A DNA stretch of 19,911 nucleotides from Hylemonella sp. UBA2468 (GTDB lineage: Bacteria > Pseudomonadota > Gammaproteobacteria > Burkholderiales > Burkholderiaceae_C): assembly GCA_002342165.1 (NCBI GenBank), contig DDPM01000192.1, forward strand, positions 1,495 through 21,405. Reading direction: 5' to 3'. Under the pieces are notes generated by a model, which had not been told where the DNA came from, ran no database searches, and saw nothing but the letters and a program-made list of their open reading frames with translations. This document shows positions 13,800 through 19,911 of the stretch, piece after piece. The translations under genes were made by a program, and so were the position numbers. Numbering within the stretch: position 1 is the first letter of the stretch; the number at the start of each line of letters is the position of its first letter.

Positions 13800-14588
13800 A
13801 TGTCTTATCTAACCAACTTCCCTTCGCTTAAAGACCAAGTATCTGCAGAAGAATGGCAGGCTCGCTTGGATTTGGCTGCGACATACCGTTTGGTTGATCT
13901 TTATGGTATGTCAGATTTAATTTACAACCACATCACATTGCGCATACCGGGCACGGATCATTTGTTAATCAATCTTTATGGCTTGCTTTACAGAGAAATT
14001 ACCGCCTCTAGCTTGGTCAAAATTGACCTTGAAGGCCAAATTTTGACCAAGCCCGACACTGACTACGGCATCAATCGCTCCGGCTATGTCATACACGGCT
14101 GCATTCATGAGGCACGAGAAGATGTGAATTGCGTCATGCATACCCACACCCGTGCGGGCATGGCGGTGTCTTCAATGTCCTGCGGGTTGCTTCCCTTGAC
14201 GCAAACAGCCATAAGATTTGTAGGGCACTTGGGTTACCACGACTATGAAGGCCCTGCCATTGATATTGCCGAAAGAGAGCGTCTAGTGAAAGACCTTGGA
14301 CAGCACAACGCCATGGTCTTAAACAATCATGGACTGCTTACTTGCGGGCCCACTGTTGGCGAGGCTTTTAACCTGATGTACAACCTTGAACTGGCTTGCC
14401 GCGTACAAGTAGACTGCATGGCTGCTCAAACACAAATTAGGTTACCCACCACTGAAGTGCTTGAAAAGACAGCCCACTTGTACCAACCAGGAACACGACG
14501 CCCTTACGGAGTTTTAGAGTGGCACGCCATGATGCGCTACGTGGAAGCCGAGGCCCTAAACTCTGGTTTTCCGCCCTATTCCATTTAA
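13800..14588 (+). CDS. Class II aldolase/adducin family protein
   Basis: Zinc-dependent aldolase or decarboxylase-family protein of 262 aa. MHTHTRAG supplies His114 and His116, and LNNHGLLTCG supplies His177 as metal ligands; SDLIYNHITLRIPG (38-51) is the conserved N-terminal region. Members include fuculose-phosphate aldolase, several aromatic-acid decarboxylases such as 3,4-dihydroxyphthalate decarboxylase, and adducin-like proteins. The 250-260 aa group without sugar-phosphate neighbours is common in Burkholderiales catabolic clusters. Divergent from the hydroxyacid dehydrogenase operon, it probably belongs to the same pathway, either cleaving an aldol product or decarboxylating an aromatic acid. 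No clear SD precedes the ATG. It converges with the MFS gene, the stops being 13 nt apart. Confidence 0.88.
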   Translation: MSYLTNFPSLKDQVSAEEWQARLDLAATYRLVDLYGMSDLIYNHITLRIPGTDHLLINLYGLLYREITASSLVKIDLEGQILTKPDTDYGINRSGYVIHGCIHEAREDVNCVMHTHTRAGMAVSSMSCGLLPLTQTAIRFVGHLGYHDYEGPAIDIAERERLVKDLGQHNAMVLNNHGLLTCGPTVGEAFNLMYNLELACRVQVDCMAAQTQIRLPTTEVLEKTAHLYQPGTRRPYGVLEWHAMMRYVEAEALNSGFPPYSI

Positions 14589-14601
14589 CCTAGGAAAAAG
14601 T

Positions 14602-15786
14602 TCAAGATTGCTCAGGGCGTACGTGCTTCGTCAACTTGTAGGTACAGCACACTGCTACAAAAGCACTGCCCATCGCACCCCAAAAAATGCTGGTAAGGCC
14701 CCAATGTTCAATCAAGGCGCCGCCTGCCAAACCACCCACTACACCAGTTAAACCATAGGCAATGAGGCTGTACAGGGCCTGACCGCGGCCCCTTAAGGCT
14801 GCGGGGAAGTGTTGGGATATCAAATGAATGCATACCGAGTGGTGGGCAGCAAACGTGACCGCATGCAGCAACTGCGCCAGCAACAGAACGGGCCAATAGT
14901 CCGCCCCAGCAGCGGTGAACCCCATACGTATAAAAGTCAACAACGCAGCCACGCACAACCACGAACCCAATGGCAACCAAGGCAACCAGCGGCTCTGGGT
15001 AAAGAACCAGACAATTTCCACCAAAACAGAGGCTCCCCACAATAAACCAATGACCGTCTTGCTATAACCCAAGGCGTCCAAATACAGCGACAAGAAAAAG
15101 TACACCGCCATATGCGCCAGCACATGAAAAAACACGCTGGCAAACAACCATTGCACCAAAGGTTGCTTGAGCACCGGCCACACAAGGCGCTTGCCTTTGT
15201 GGGCTGGTGAGGCATCAGCCTCTTCTCTTAAGTTGGGGAGTGCCCAAACACAGGCCACCACGGCGGCCAAGGTGACCACGGTCCACGCCGGAAAGTGCTG
15301 GATGCCAAAGTATTCAAACCAGACACCGGCCAACATCACGGTGATAAAAAACCCCAAAGAGCCCCAAAGGCGCACTCGGCCGTAGCGCTTGGCATCAAAT
15401 GTCCCGTCTCGGCTGACCAAGTGGGCCATAGCCGCTTCGCTAATGGGCATCATGCCGCTGGTGTGGGTGAACATCACCACCAGCACCAAAGCCACCCATA
15501 CAAAACCACCGGGTATCCAAAGGCCCAAAGAGGCCAGCAAAGCCACCGTAGCCCCCAATCGCAACCACTTAACGCGCTCCCCCGTGTGGTCGCTTAAAGC
15601 GCCCCAAGCGTAGGGAGCAAAGATGCGTGTGGCCGATTGAATCGCGGTGAGCATGCCAATGGCCAAAAGGCTAAAGCCGGTGTCCTTAAGCCATAAAGGC
15701 AGGTAAGGATTGAAAAACCCAATGTGCGCAAAGTAAGAGGCAGAAAGCGCCGCAAACGGCACCAACACATGACGCCGATCAGGCAC
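14602..15786 (-). CDS. MFS transporter, HcaT/3-phenylpropionate-transporter-like
   Basis: Inner-membrane permease of about 394 aa with some 12 hydrophobic helices. The opening ASYFAHIGFFNPYLPLWLKD and IFAPYAWGALSDHTGERVK (conserved loop between helices 2 and 3) match the MFS_1-like/HcaT branch. RYGRVRLWGSLGFF is another family hallmark. The substrate is unknown; a small aromatic acid or nucleoside is possible. The start is uncertain: GTG at 15786 lies 8 nt after the aroC stop, GTG at 15768 or 15762 is possible, and ATG at 15852 would overlap aroC by 58 bp with an extra basic N-terminus unlike the family. None has an SD. The gene is likely co-transcribed with aroC. Confidence 0.82.
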   Translation of the reverse strand: MPDRRHVLVPFAALSASYFAHIGFFNPYLPLWLKDTGFSLLAIGMLTAIQSATRIFAPYAWGALSDHTGERVKWLRLGATVALLASLGLWIPGGFVWVALVLVVMFTHTSGMMPISEAAMAHLVSRDGTFDAKRYGRVRLWGSLGFFITVMLAGVWFEYFGIQHFPAWTVVTLAAVVACVWALPNLREEADASPAHKGKRLVWPVLKQPLVQWLFASVFFHVLAHMAVYFFLSLYLDALGYSKTVIGLLWGASVLVEIVWFFTQSRWLPWLPLGSWLCVAALLTFIRMGFTAAGADYWPVLLLAQLLHAVTFAAHHSVCIHLISQHFPAALRGRGQALYSLIAYGLTGVVGGLAGGALIEHWGLTSIFWGAMGSAFVAVCCTYKLTKHVRPEQS

Positions 15787-15794
15787 GGCAGAGG

Positions 15795-16898
15795 TCAAGC
15801 GCTGGCCGCAATGGGGCCGTGGCTGCCATGCGTCAACTGCACATCGCCGCATTGGGCGCGGTGGTGCAAGGCATGCTCCATCACCACCAAAGCCAACATG
15901 GCCTCGGCTATAGGTGTGGCGCGCAAACCCACGCAGGGGTCGTGACGGCCTTTGGTGATGACTTCAGTAGGGTTGCCCTGCACGTCAATAGAGTCGCGCG
16001 GCACCAAAATAGAGCTGGTGGGCTTGATGGCTATGGACACTTCCAAATCTTGTCCGGTAGAAATGCCTCCCAGTACCCCACCTGCACGGTTGGACATAAA
16101 GCCCTGCGGCGACAAGCCATCGCCATGCATGCTGCCGCGGTGGGCCACACTCTCAAAACCTGCTCCGATTTCAACGCCCTTAACGGCATTGATACCCATC
16201 ATGGCGTAGGCAATGTCAGCGTCGAGCTTGTCAAACAAAGGCTGCCCCAAGCCCACCGGCATGTGACTTGCTGTGACACGCAAACGCGCCCCACAAGAGT
16301 CACCCGACTTGCGCAAGTCTTCCATGTAGCTCTCTAGGTAAGACACGTTGGCACATGGTGCAAAAAATGGGTTTTGATTGACGTGCTCCCAAGATTCAAA
16401 CGCAATGGCTTGATCGCCAATTTGGGTCATGCAGCCGCGAAACTCTGTGCCGTAGGTTTGGCGCATCCACTTTTTGGCCACCGCCCCAGCCGCCACCATA
16501 GGTGCGGTTAAACGCGCCGAAGACCTGCCTCCGCCTCTAGGGTCTCGGATGCCGTATTTGTGCCAATAGGTGTAGTCCGCATGGCCGGGCCGAAAGGTTT
16601 GCAGAATATTGCCGTAGTCTTTGCTGCGCTGGTCGGTGTTGGCGATCAGCAGGCAAATAGGAGTGCCGGTGGTGTGCCCCTCGTAAACTCCAGAGACAAT
16701 TTGCACCGCATCGGGCTCTTTGCGCTGGGTAACGTATTTGGAGGTGCCCGGACGGCGGCGGTCCAAGTCAGGCTGAATGTCCGATTCACTCAGGGCCAGG
16801 CCTGGGGGGCACCCGTCTATAACGCAGCCAATGGAGGGGCCGTGGGATTCACCAAAGTTGGTGACTGCAAAAAGATGTCCGAAAGTATTGCCGCTCAT
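15795..16898 (-). CDS. aroC: Chorismate synthase
   Basis: Converts 5-enolpyruvylshikimate-3-phosphate to chorismate, the last common step of aromatic amino-acid synthesis, using reduced FMN. At 367 aa it is the normal length. Signature 1, [19 protein letters not shown], is at residues 15-33; RRRPGTS lies at 48-53; signature 2, [12 protein letters not shown], at 121-132; [14 protein letters not shown] and [18 protein letters not shown] complete the FMN- and substrate-binding sites. ATG 16898 ([10 protein letters not shown]) is the family start; a TTG at 16907 would add three residues. No defect is visible. It is a housekeeping marker showing that the right part of the window is core genome. 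Confidence 0.97.
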   Translation of the reverse strand: MSGNTFGHLFAVTNFGESHGPSIGCVIDGCPPGLALSESDIQPDLDRRRPGTSKYVTQRKEPDAVQIVSGVYEGHTTGTPICLLIANTDQRSKDYGNILQTFRPGHADYTYWHKYGIRDPRGGGRSSARLTAPMVAAGAVAKKWMRQTYGTEFRGCMTQIGDQAIAFESWEHVNQNPFFAPCANVSYLESYMEDLRKSGDSCGARLRVTASHMPVGLGQPLFDKLDADIAYAMMGINAVKGVEIGAGFESVAHRGSMHGDGLSPQGFMSNRAGGVLGGISTGQDLEVSIAIKPTSSILVPRDSIDVQGNPTEVITKGRHDPCVGLRATPIAEAMLALVVMEHALHHRAQCGDVQLTHGSHGPIAASA

Positions 16899-16927
16899 GG
16901 CTGGCAATTATCCCCCTAACCCAGGTC

Positions 16928-17389
16928 TTATCCGTTGGCCGAGGGTGTGTTGGTCTCTTCCGGCCAATCGCGTATGTAGGCCTTGAGCATTTTATTTTCA
17001 AAGTTTTGGCTGTCTACCACCGCTTTGGCCACGTCGTAAAAGCTGATGACCCCCATGAGCATGCGGCTTTCAATGACCGGCATGTAGCGGGCGTGGCGCT
17101 CGAGCATCATGCGGCGAACTTCGTCCAGGTCGGTTAGCGTGGTGCAGGTTAAAGGGTGGTCGTCCATGGCCGTGCGAACGAGCGTGGTGCCCACTTGACC
17201 GCCATTTTTTTGAATTTGCAGAATCACCTCGCGAAAGGTCAACATGCCCACCAGATCGCCATGCTCCATGACCACCAAAGAGCCGATGTCTTTTTCAGCC
17301 ATGATGGCCACCGCATCAGATAAGAGCTGGTCGGGCTTAACCGTAAATAAGGTGTTGCCTTTGACGCGAAGGATGTCACTGACTTTCAT
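16928..17389 (-). CDS. Two-CBS-domain protein
   Basis: Small cytosolic protein of 153 aa made almost entirely of a CBS pair (Bateman module), which commonly binds adenine nucleotides. CBS1 covers about residues 8-62 (TVKPDQLLSDAVAIMAEKDI, GSLVVMEHGDLVGMLTFREV) and CBS2 about 75-130 (MDDHPLTCTTLTDLDEVRRM, RYMPVIESRMLMGVISFYDV). The C-terminus MLKAYIRDWPEE is typical of the Burkholderiales stand-alone type. ATG 17389 has a GAGGAG SD 7 nt upstream, which decides it over the start at 17416. The physiological target is unknown. It lies 29 nt upstream of aroC on the same strand. Confidence 0.9.
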   Translation of the reverse strand: MKVSDILRVKGNTLFTVKPDQLLSDAVAIMAEKDIGSLVVMEHGDLVGMLTFREVILQIQKNGGQVGTTLVRTAMDDHPLTCTTLTDLDEVRRMMLERHARYMPVIESRMLMGVISFYDVAKAVVDSQNFENKMLKAYIRDWPEETNTPSANG

Positions 17390-17396
17390 GATGTTG

Positions 17397-17402
17397 CTCC
17401 TC
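17397..17402 (-). promoter_or_regulatory. Shine-Dalgarno site of the CBS gene
   Basis: GAGGAG on the minus strand lies 7 nt before the ATG at 17389, so the extra nine residues available from 17416 are rejected. Confidence 0.75.
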
Positions 17403-17464
17403 AAGTGTCCGGCCACTGAATGACCATACCTGTTTTTATCAGATAAACGGTATGCATTATGAGC

Positions 17465-18691
17465 TTAGATCAACACTTCACTCAATAAGGAAGACCTGTG
17501 CATGCCTCGGATGGACATCAATGCGGTTCTGGGCCCGGGATGAAGCAACAAAGCATCTGCCAAGGGGGTGATGGGCGTGAGTTCGGGGTTCACCAACATC
17601 ACATAGCGTCCTTCGGACTCATCCAATCGACCAATCCAATCCATCGCTTGCAACTGCTCCAAAACATCTTCCAGCTGAACGGGGTTGACGCTCAGCACAT
17701 CAGCCAGTTCGGTGATGGTCAAACCCCGACGGCTGGGCGCGGCTAGCTTGAGTTGCTCAAGCACTTCTAAAGCCAACGCAAATTCCCAACCCGCAGTGCC
17801 GCCAGGCCGCGTCACACCGGCTAATAGGCTCGGTAAATAAGCCGCCACCACAGCGCCCAGCAATACAATGACCCAGACCATATAGATCCAAATCAACAAA
17901 ATGGGCACGGTGGCAAACGCGCCGTACACCGCAGAAAATGTGGGTACTTTAATAAGGTAAAAGCCAAGCAACACCTTTGCCAACTCAATGCCCGCAGCGG
18001 CAGCCAAACCACCCAACCATGAATGGATCCACTTCACAGGTGCGTTGGGCACATAGTGATAAGTGGCAGCCATGGCAGCCGCCACCATTAAAAACTCAAG
18101 GGCATCCAACAACAGCCTTAAACCACCCGGCATCACCGCCACCACTCCCCTGGATTCAGACAGCAAATACGATGTGATGGTGAGGCTGGCACCCAACAAC
18201 AAGGGACCGAGTGTGATGGCCGTCCAGTAGACCAGCAGGCGTTGCCCCCAGGGCCTGGGGCGGCGAACACGCCAAATGTTGTTGAGCGTGCGGTCAATGG
18301 TCAGCACCAAGCTTAAGGCCGTCAAAAACAATACGGTGAAACCAGCCCACCCCAGCTGACCGGCCTTGCCCGCAAATTGTGTCAAGTAGCCCAACACTTG
18401 CTTGGAAATGTTGTAAGGAATCAGGCTATCGATAAGCCAGCGCTGCAACACCTCTTGCAATGTGGCAAACATGGGAAAGGCTGTAAAAACTGCCAAAGCC
18501 ACGGTCATCAAAGGAACCAAAGCTATGGTGGTGGTGAACGTCAAGCTGCTGGCTGTCAGGCCCAAACGGTCTTCACGAAACCTCTCGGCCAAAGTAAGTG
18601 CCGTAGTTTTCCAGGGAAAACCAGCCACATCTGCCACAAGATTTCCCAATATTTGGCGGCTTTGGATCTGCAATTTGGGGTCGGGATTCAT
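17465..18691 (-). CDS. YihY/BrkB-family inner-membrane protein
   Basis: Protein of 408 aa. The BrkB/YihY membrane domain spans about residues 30-292 with six or so helices: LTASSLTFTTTIALVPLMTV (45-64), GWAGFTVLFLTALSLVLTID (114-133), a conserved NNIWRVRRPRPW (137-148), FSAVYGAFATVPILLIWIYM (252-271) and VIVLLGAVVAAYLP (274-287). A cytoplasmic winged-helix-like tail follows (about 305-375, GLTITELADVLSVNPVQLED). The family was once named ribonuclease BN by mistake; its function is unsettled. ATG 18691 (MNPDPKL) fits the family; the open frame upstream to 18940 runs over the divergent DUF2069 gene and reads as non-protein. There are only 19 bp between the two divergent starts. Confidence 0.9.
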   Translation of the reverse strand: MNPDPKLQIQSRQILGNLVADVAGFPWKTTALTLAERFREDRLGLTASSLTFTTTIALVPLMTVALAVFTAFPMFATLQEVLQRWLIDSLIPYNISKQVLGYLTQFAGKAGQLGWAGFTVLFLTALSLVLTIDRTLNNIWRVRRPRPWGQRLLVYWTAITLGPLLLGASLTITSYLLSESRGVVAVMPGGLRLLLDALEFLMVAAAMAATYHYVPNAPVKWIHSWLGGLAAAAGIELAKVLLGFYLIKVPTFSAVYGAFATVPILLIWIYMVWVIVLLGAVVAAYLPSLLAGVTRPGGTAGWEFALALEVLEQLKLAAPSRRGLTITELADVLSVNPVQLEDVLEQLQAMDWIGRLDESEGRYVMLVNPELTPITPLADALLLHPGPRTALMSIRGMHRSSLLSEVLI

Positions 18692-18710
18692 GTCGCTATG
18701 ATGCCATCCG

Positions 18711-19082
18711 ATGGATTCCATAGACACCCAAGTTAGACGCATTCGCCTTTTGGCGGTTCTGAGCTTGTTAGGGTTGATCGTGTTGGGCTTGGTATGGGAA
18801 CTGTGGTTAGCCCCCTTGCGGCCTGGAGGCTCCTGGATGGCTCTTAAAGTCTTACCCCTGTGTTTGCCACTGGTGGGGTTTTTAAAACACCGTATGTACA
18901 CCTTCCGATGGGTCAGCCTGGTGGTGTGGCTGTATTTCACCGAAGGCGCGGTGCGCGCCTACAGCGACCCTTGGCCAAGTGCTGCATTTGCAGCCCTTGA
19001 AGTGGTTTTATGCCTCTTGCTATTTATGTCTTGCACCCTGCATGTCAGGATGCGGCAGCGCATGGCACAAGGACCTGTATGA
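18711..19082 (+). CDS. DUF2069-family small membrane protein
   Basis: Protein of 123 aa with about four hydrophobic segments (roughly 12-32, 43-58, 64-82 and 88-108). RLLAVLSLLGLIVLGLVWEL, KHRMYTFRWVSLVVWLYFTE and GAVRAYSD are the conserved features of DUF2069 (PF09842), an uncharacterised inner-membrane family of beta- and gammaproteobacteria. The function is unknown. The ATG at 18711 is the only in-frame candidate that preserves the family N-terminus. Its stop overlaps the start of the FAD-oxidase gene (ATGA), so the two are translationally coupled. Confidence 0.85.
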   Translation: MDSIDTQVRRIRLLAVLSLLGLIVLGLVWELWLAPLRPGGSWMALKVLPLCLPLVGFLKHRMYTFRWVSLVVWLYFTEGAVRAYSDPWPSAAFAALEVVLCLLLFMSCTLHVRMRQRMAQGPV

Positions 19083-19911
19083 CCTCCCATCACCACTTGA
19101 TTGAACAACTCCGACAGATTTGTGGCCCAGCCAATGTGCTGACCGAGGGCGACTTGACCGCCTGGGAATTGGACTGGAGAAAGCGCGAGCGCGGCAAGGC
19201 TTTAGCTGTGGTGCGCCCTGCCAATACTTCTGAAGTAGCGGCTGTGGTCAAAGCCTGCGCGGCGGCACAGGTCAGTATGGTGCCCCAGGGCGGCAACACC
19301 GGCATGGTGGTGGGCTCCACCCCTGATGACAGTGGCCAACAAGTGGTGTTGAGCCTAACGCGCATGAACCAAATCCGCAATATGGATCCAGGCAACCTCA
19401 CCATCACGGTAGATGCGGGTTGCGTGCTCCAAACCATTCAGGAAGCCTGTGAAGCTCAGGGATTTTTGTTTCCTTTGAGCTTGGCCTCTGAAGGCAGCTG
19501 CACCATTGGTGGAAATTTGGGCACCAACGCTGGCGGTACTCAGGTGGTACGGTTTGGCAATACCCGAGAGCTGTGCTTGGGGCTGGAGGTGGTAACCGCG
19601 CAAGGCGACATTTGGAGCGGCTTATCCGGCTTGCGCAAAGACAACACCGGCTACGACCTGCGGCACTTGTTCATTGGCTCTGAAGGCACGTTGGGCGTGA
19701 TCACGGCTGCCACCATGAAGCTCTACCCCATGCCCAAAGCCCAACTTACCGCCTATGCAGCAGTGCCCACTATGGAACAGGCTGTGGATTTGTTGGGTTT
19801 GGCGCACCAACACTTGAGCGCGGGCCTAACGGGGTTTGAAGTCATGGGGCAGTTTGCACTGAGCTTGGTGGTCAAGCACTTTCCCCAACAGCGCGTGCCG
19901 TTTTGGGAGTC
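19079..19911 (+). CDS. FAD-binding oxidase, D-2-hydroxyglutarate dehydrogenase-like (3' truncated by window)
   Basis: The first 277 residues of a vanillyl-alcohol-oxidase/PCMH-type flavoprotein; no stop occurs before the window ends. The FAD domain shows VVRPANTSEVAAVVKAC (44-60), VPQGGNTGMVVGSTPDDSGQ (67-86), TIGGNLGTNAGGTQVVRFGN (142-161) and LRKDNTGYDLRHLFIGSEGT (184-203), the pattern of the GlcD/D2HGDH/D-lactate dehydrogenase group; the start of the C-terminal FAD-linked oxidase domain follows. These enzymes oxidise D-2-hydroxyacids to 2-oxoacids and pass electrons to the respiratory chain or an ETF. TGMVVGSTPD fits the D-2-hydroxyglutarate type better than glycolate oxidase. The start overlaps the DUF2069 stop. 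Confidence 0.88.
   Translation, partial: MTSHHHLIEQLRQICGPANVLTEGDLTAWELDWRKRERGKALAVVRPANTSEVAAVVKACAAAQVSMVPQGGNTGMVVGSTPDDSGQQVVLSLTRMNQIRNMDPGNLTITVDAGCVLQTIQEACEAQGFLFPLSLASEGSCTIGGNLGTNAGGTQVVRFGNTRELCLGLEVVTAQGDIWSGLSGLRKDNTGYDLRHLFIGSEGTLGVITAATMKLYPMPKAQLTAYAAVPTMEQAVDLLGLAHQHLSAGLTGFEVMGQFALSLVVKHFPQQRVPFWE

Noticed and set aside
15819..16337. Plus-strand open frame of 172 aa inside aroC
   Set aside because: aroC is complete with all signatures on the other strand; this frame is its mirror.
18692..18940. N-terminal extension of the YihY-like protein by 83 residues
   Set aside because: It covers the DUF2069 gene on the opposite strand, is Lys/Arg/Thr-rich, and the family begins near MNPDPKL.
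1..19911. CRISPR array, tRNA/rRNA genes, insertion sequences or phage genes
   Set aside because: No regularly spaced direct repeats, cloverleaf-like segments, transposase or phage proteins were seen on either strand by reading; no profile search could be run.

Overview
The window comes from a Gram-negative betaproteobacterium, most likely order Burkholderiales and probably Comamonadaceae or close to it. This is inferred from four Bug/TctC-type periplasmic binding proteins in about 11 kb, a hallmark of that order, and from the housekeeping order MFS transporter-aroC-CBS protein-YihY/DUF2069-FAD oxidase at the right end. Base composition looks moderate. I see no tRNA, rRNA, CRISPR array, insertion sequence, phage gene or transcriptional regulator.

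Left block, plus strand (about 1-6363). The tail of an unidentified gene is followed by an EthD-like protein, a Bug protein, a CoxG-like SRPBCC protein with a C-terminal membrane anchor, the alpha and beta subunits of a benzoate/anthranilate-type Rieske dioxygenase, a ketopantoate-reductase-family dehydrogenase and a second Bug protein. Several junctions are ATGA or TAAATG, so the genes look translationally coupled. The oxygenase has no reductase or cis-diol dehydrogenase in the window. A run of eight G spans the alpha/beta junction.

Middle minus-strand block (6368-8847). In transcription order it holds a secreted SUMF1/FGE-fold protein without the catalytic cysteine pair, a Nu-class-like glutathione transferase, and azlC and azlD, which together would form a branched-chain amino-acid exporter.

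Second catabolic block (8941-14588). A Tat-exported Bug protein and a TauD/TfdA-type 2-oxoglutarate dioxygenase run on the plus strand. They converge on a minus-strand operon of D-2-hydroxyacid dehydrogenase, LigI-like amidohydrolase and another Bug protein. A class II aldolase/adducin-family gene is divergent from that operon. The 174-bp divergent region contains a candidate promoter with an inverted repeat over its -35 box. Uptake protein, oxygenase, lactone hydrolase, dehydrogenase and aldolase/decarboxylase together suggest catabolism of a carboxylated aromatic or a sugar-acid-like compound. The substrate is not determined.

Right block (14602-19911) looks like core genome. It carries an HcaT-like MFS transporter, chorismate synthase (aroC), a two-CBS-domain protein and a YihY/BrkB-family membrane protein on the minus strand, then a DUF2069 membrane protein and an FAD-linked oxidase of the D-2-hydroxyglutarate dehydrogenase type on the plus strand. 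The oxidase is cut by the window end. No stretch above 300 bases lacks a gene; the largest gap is 13626-13799.
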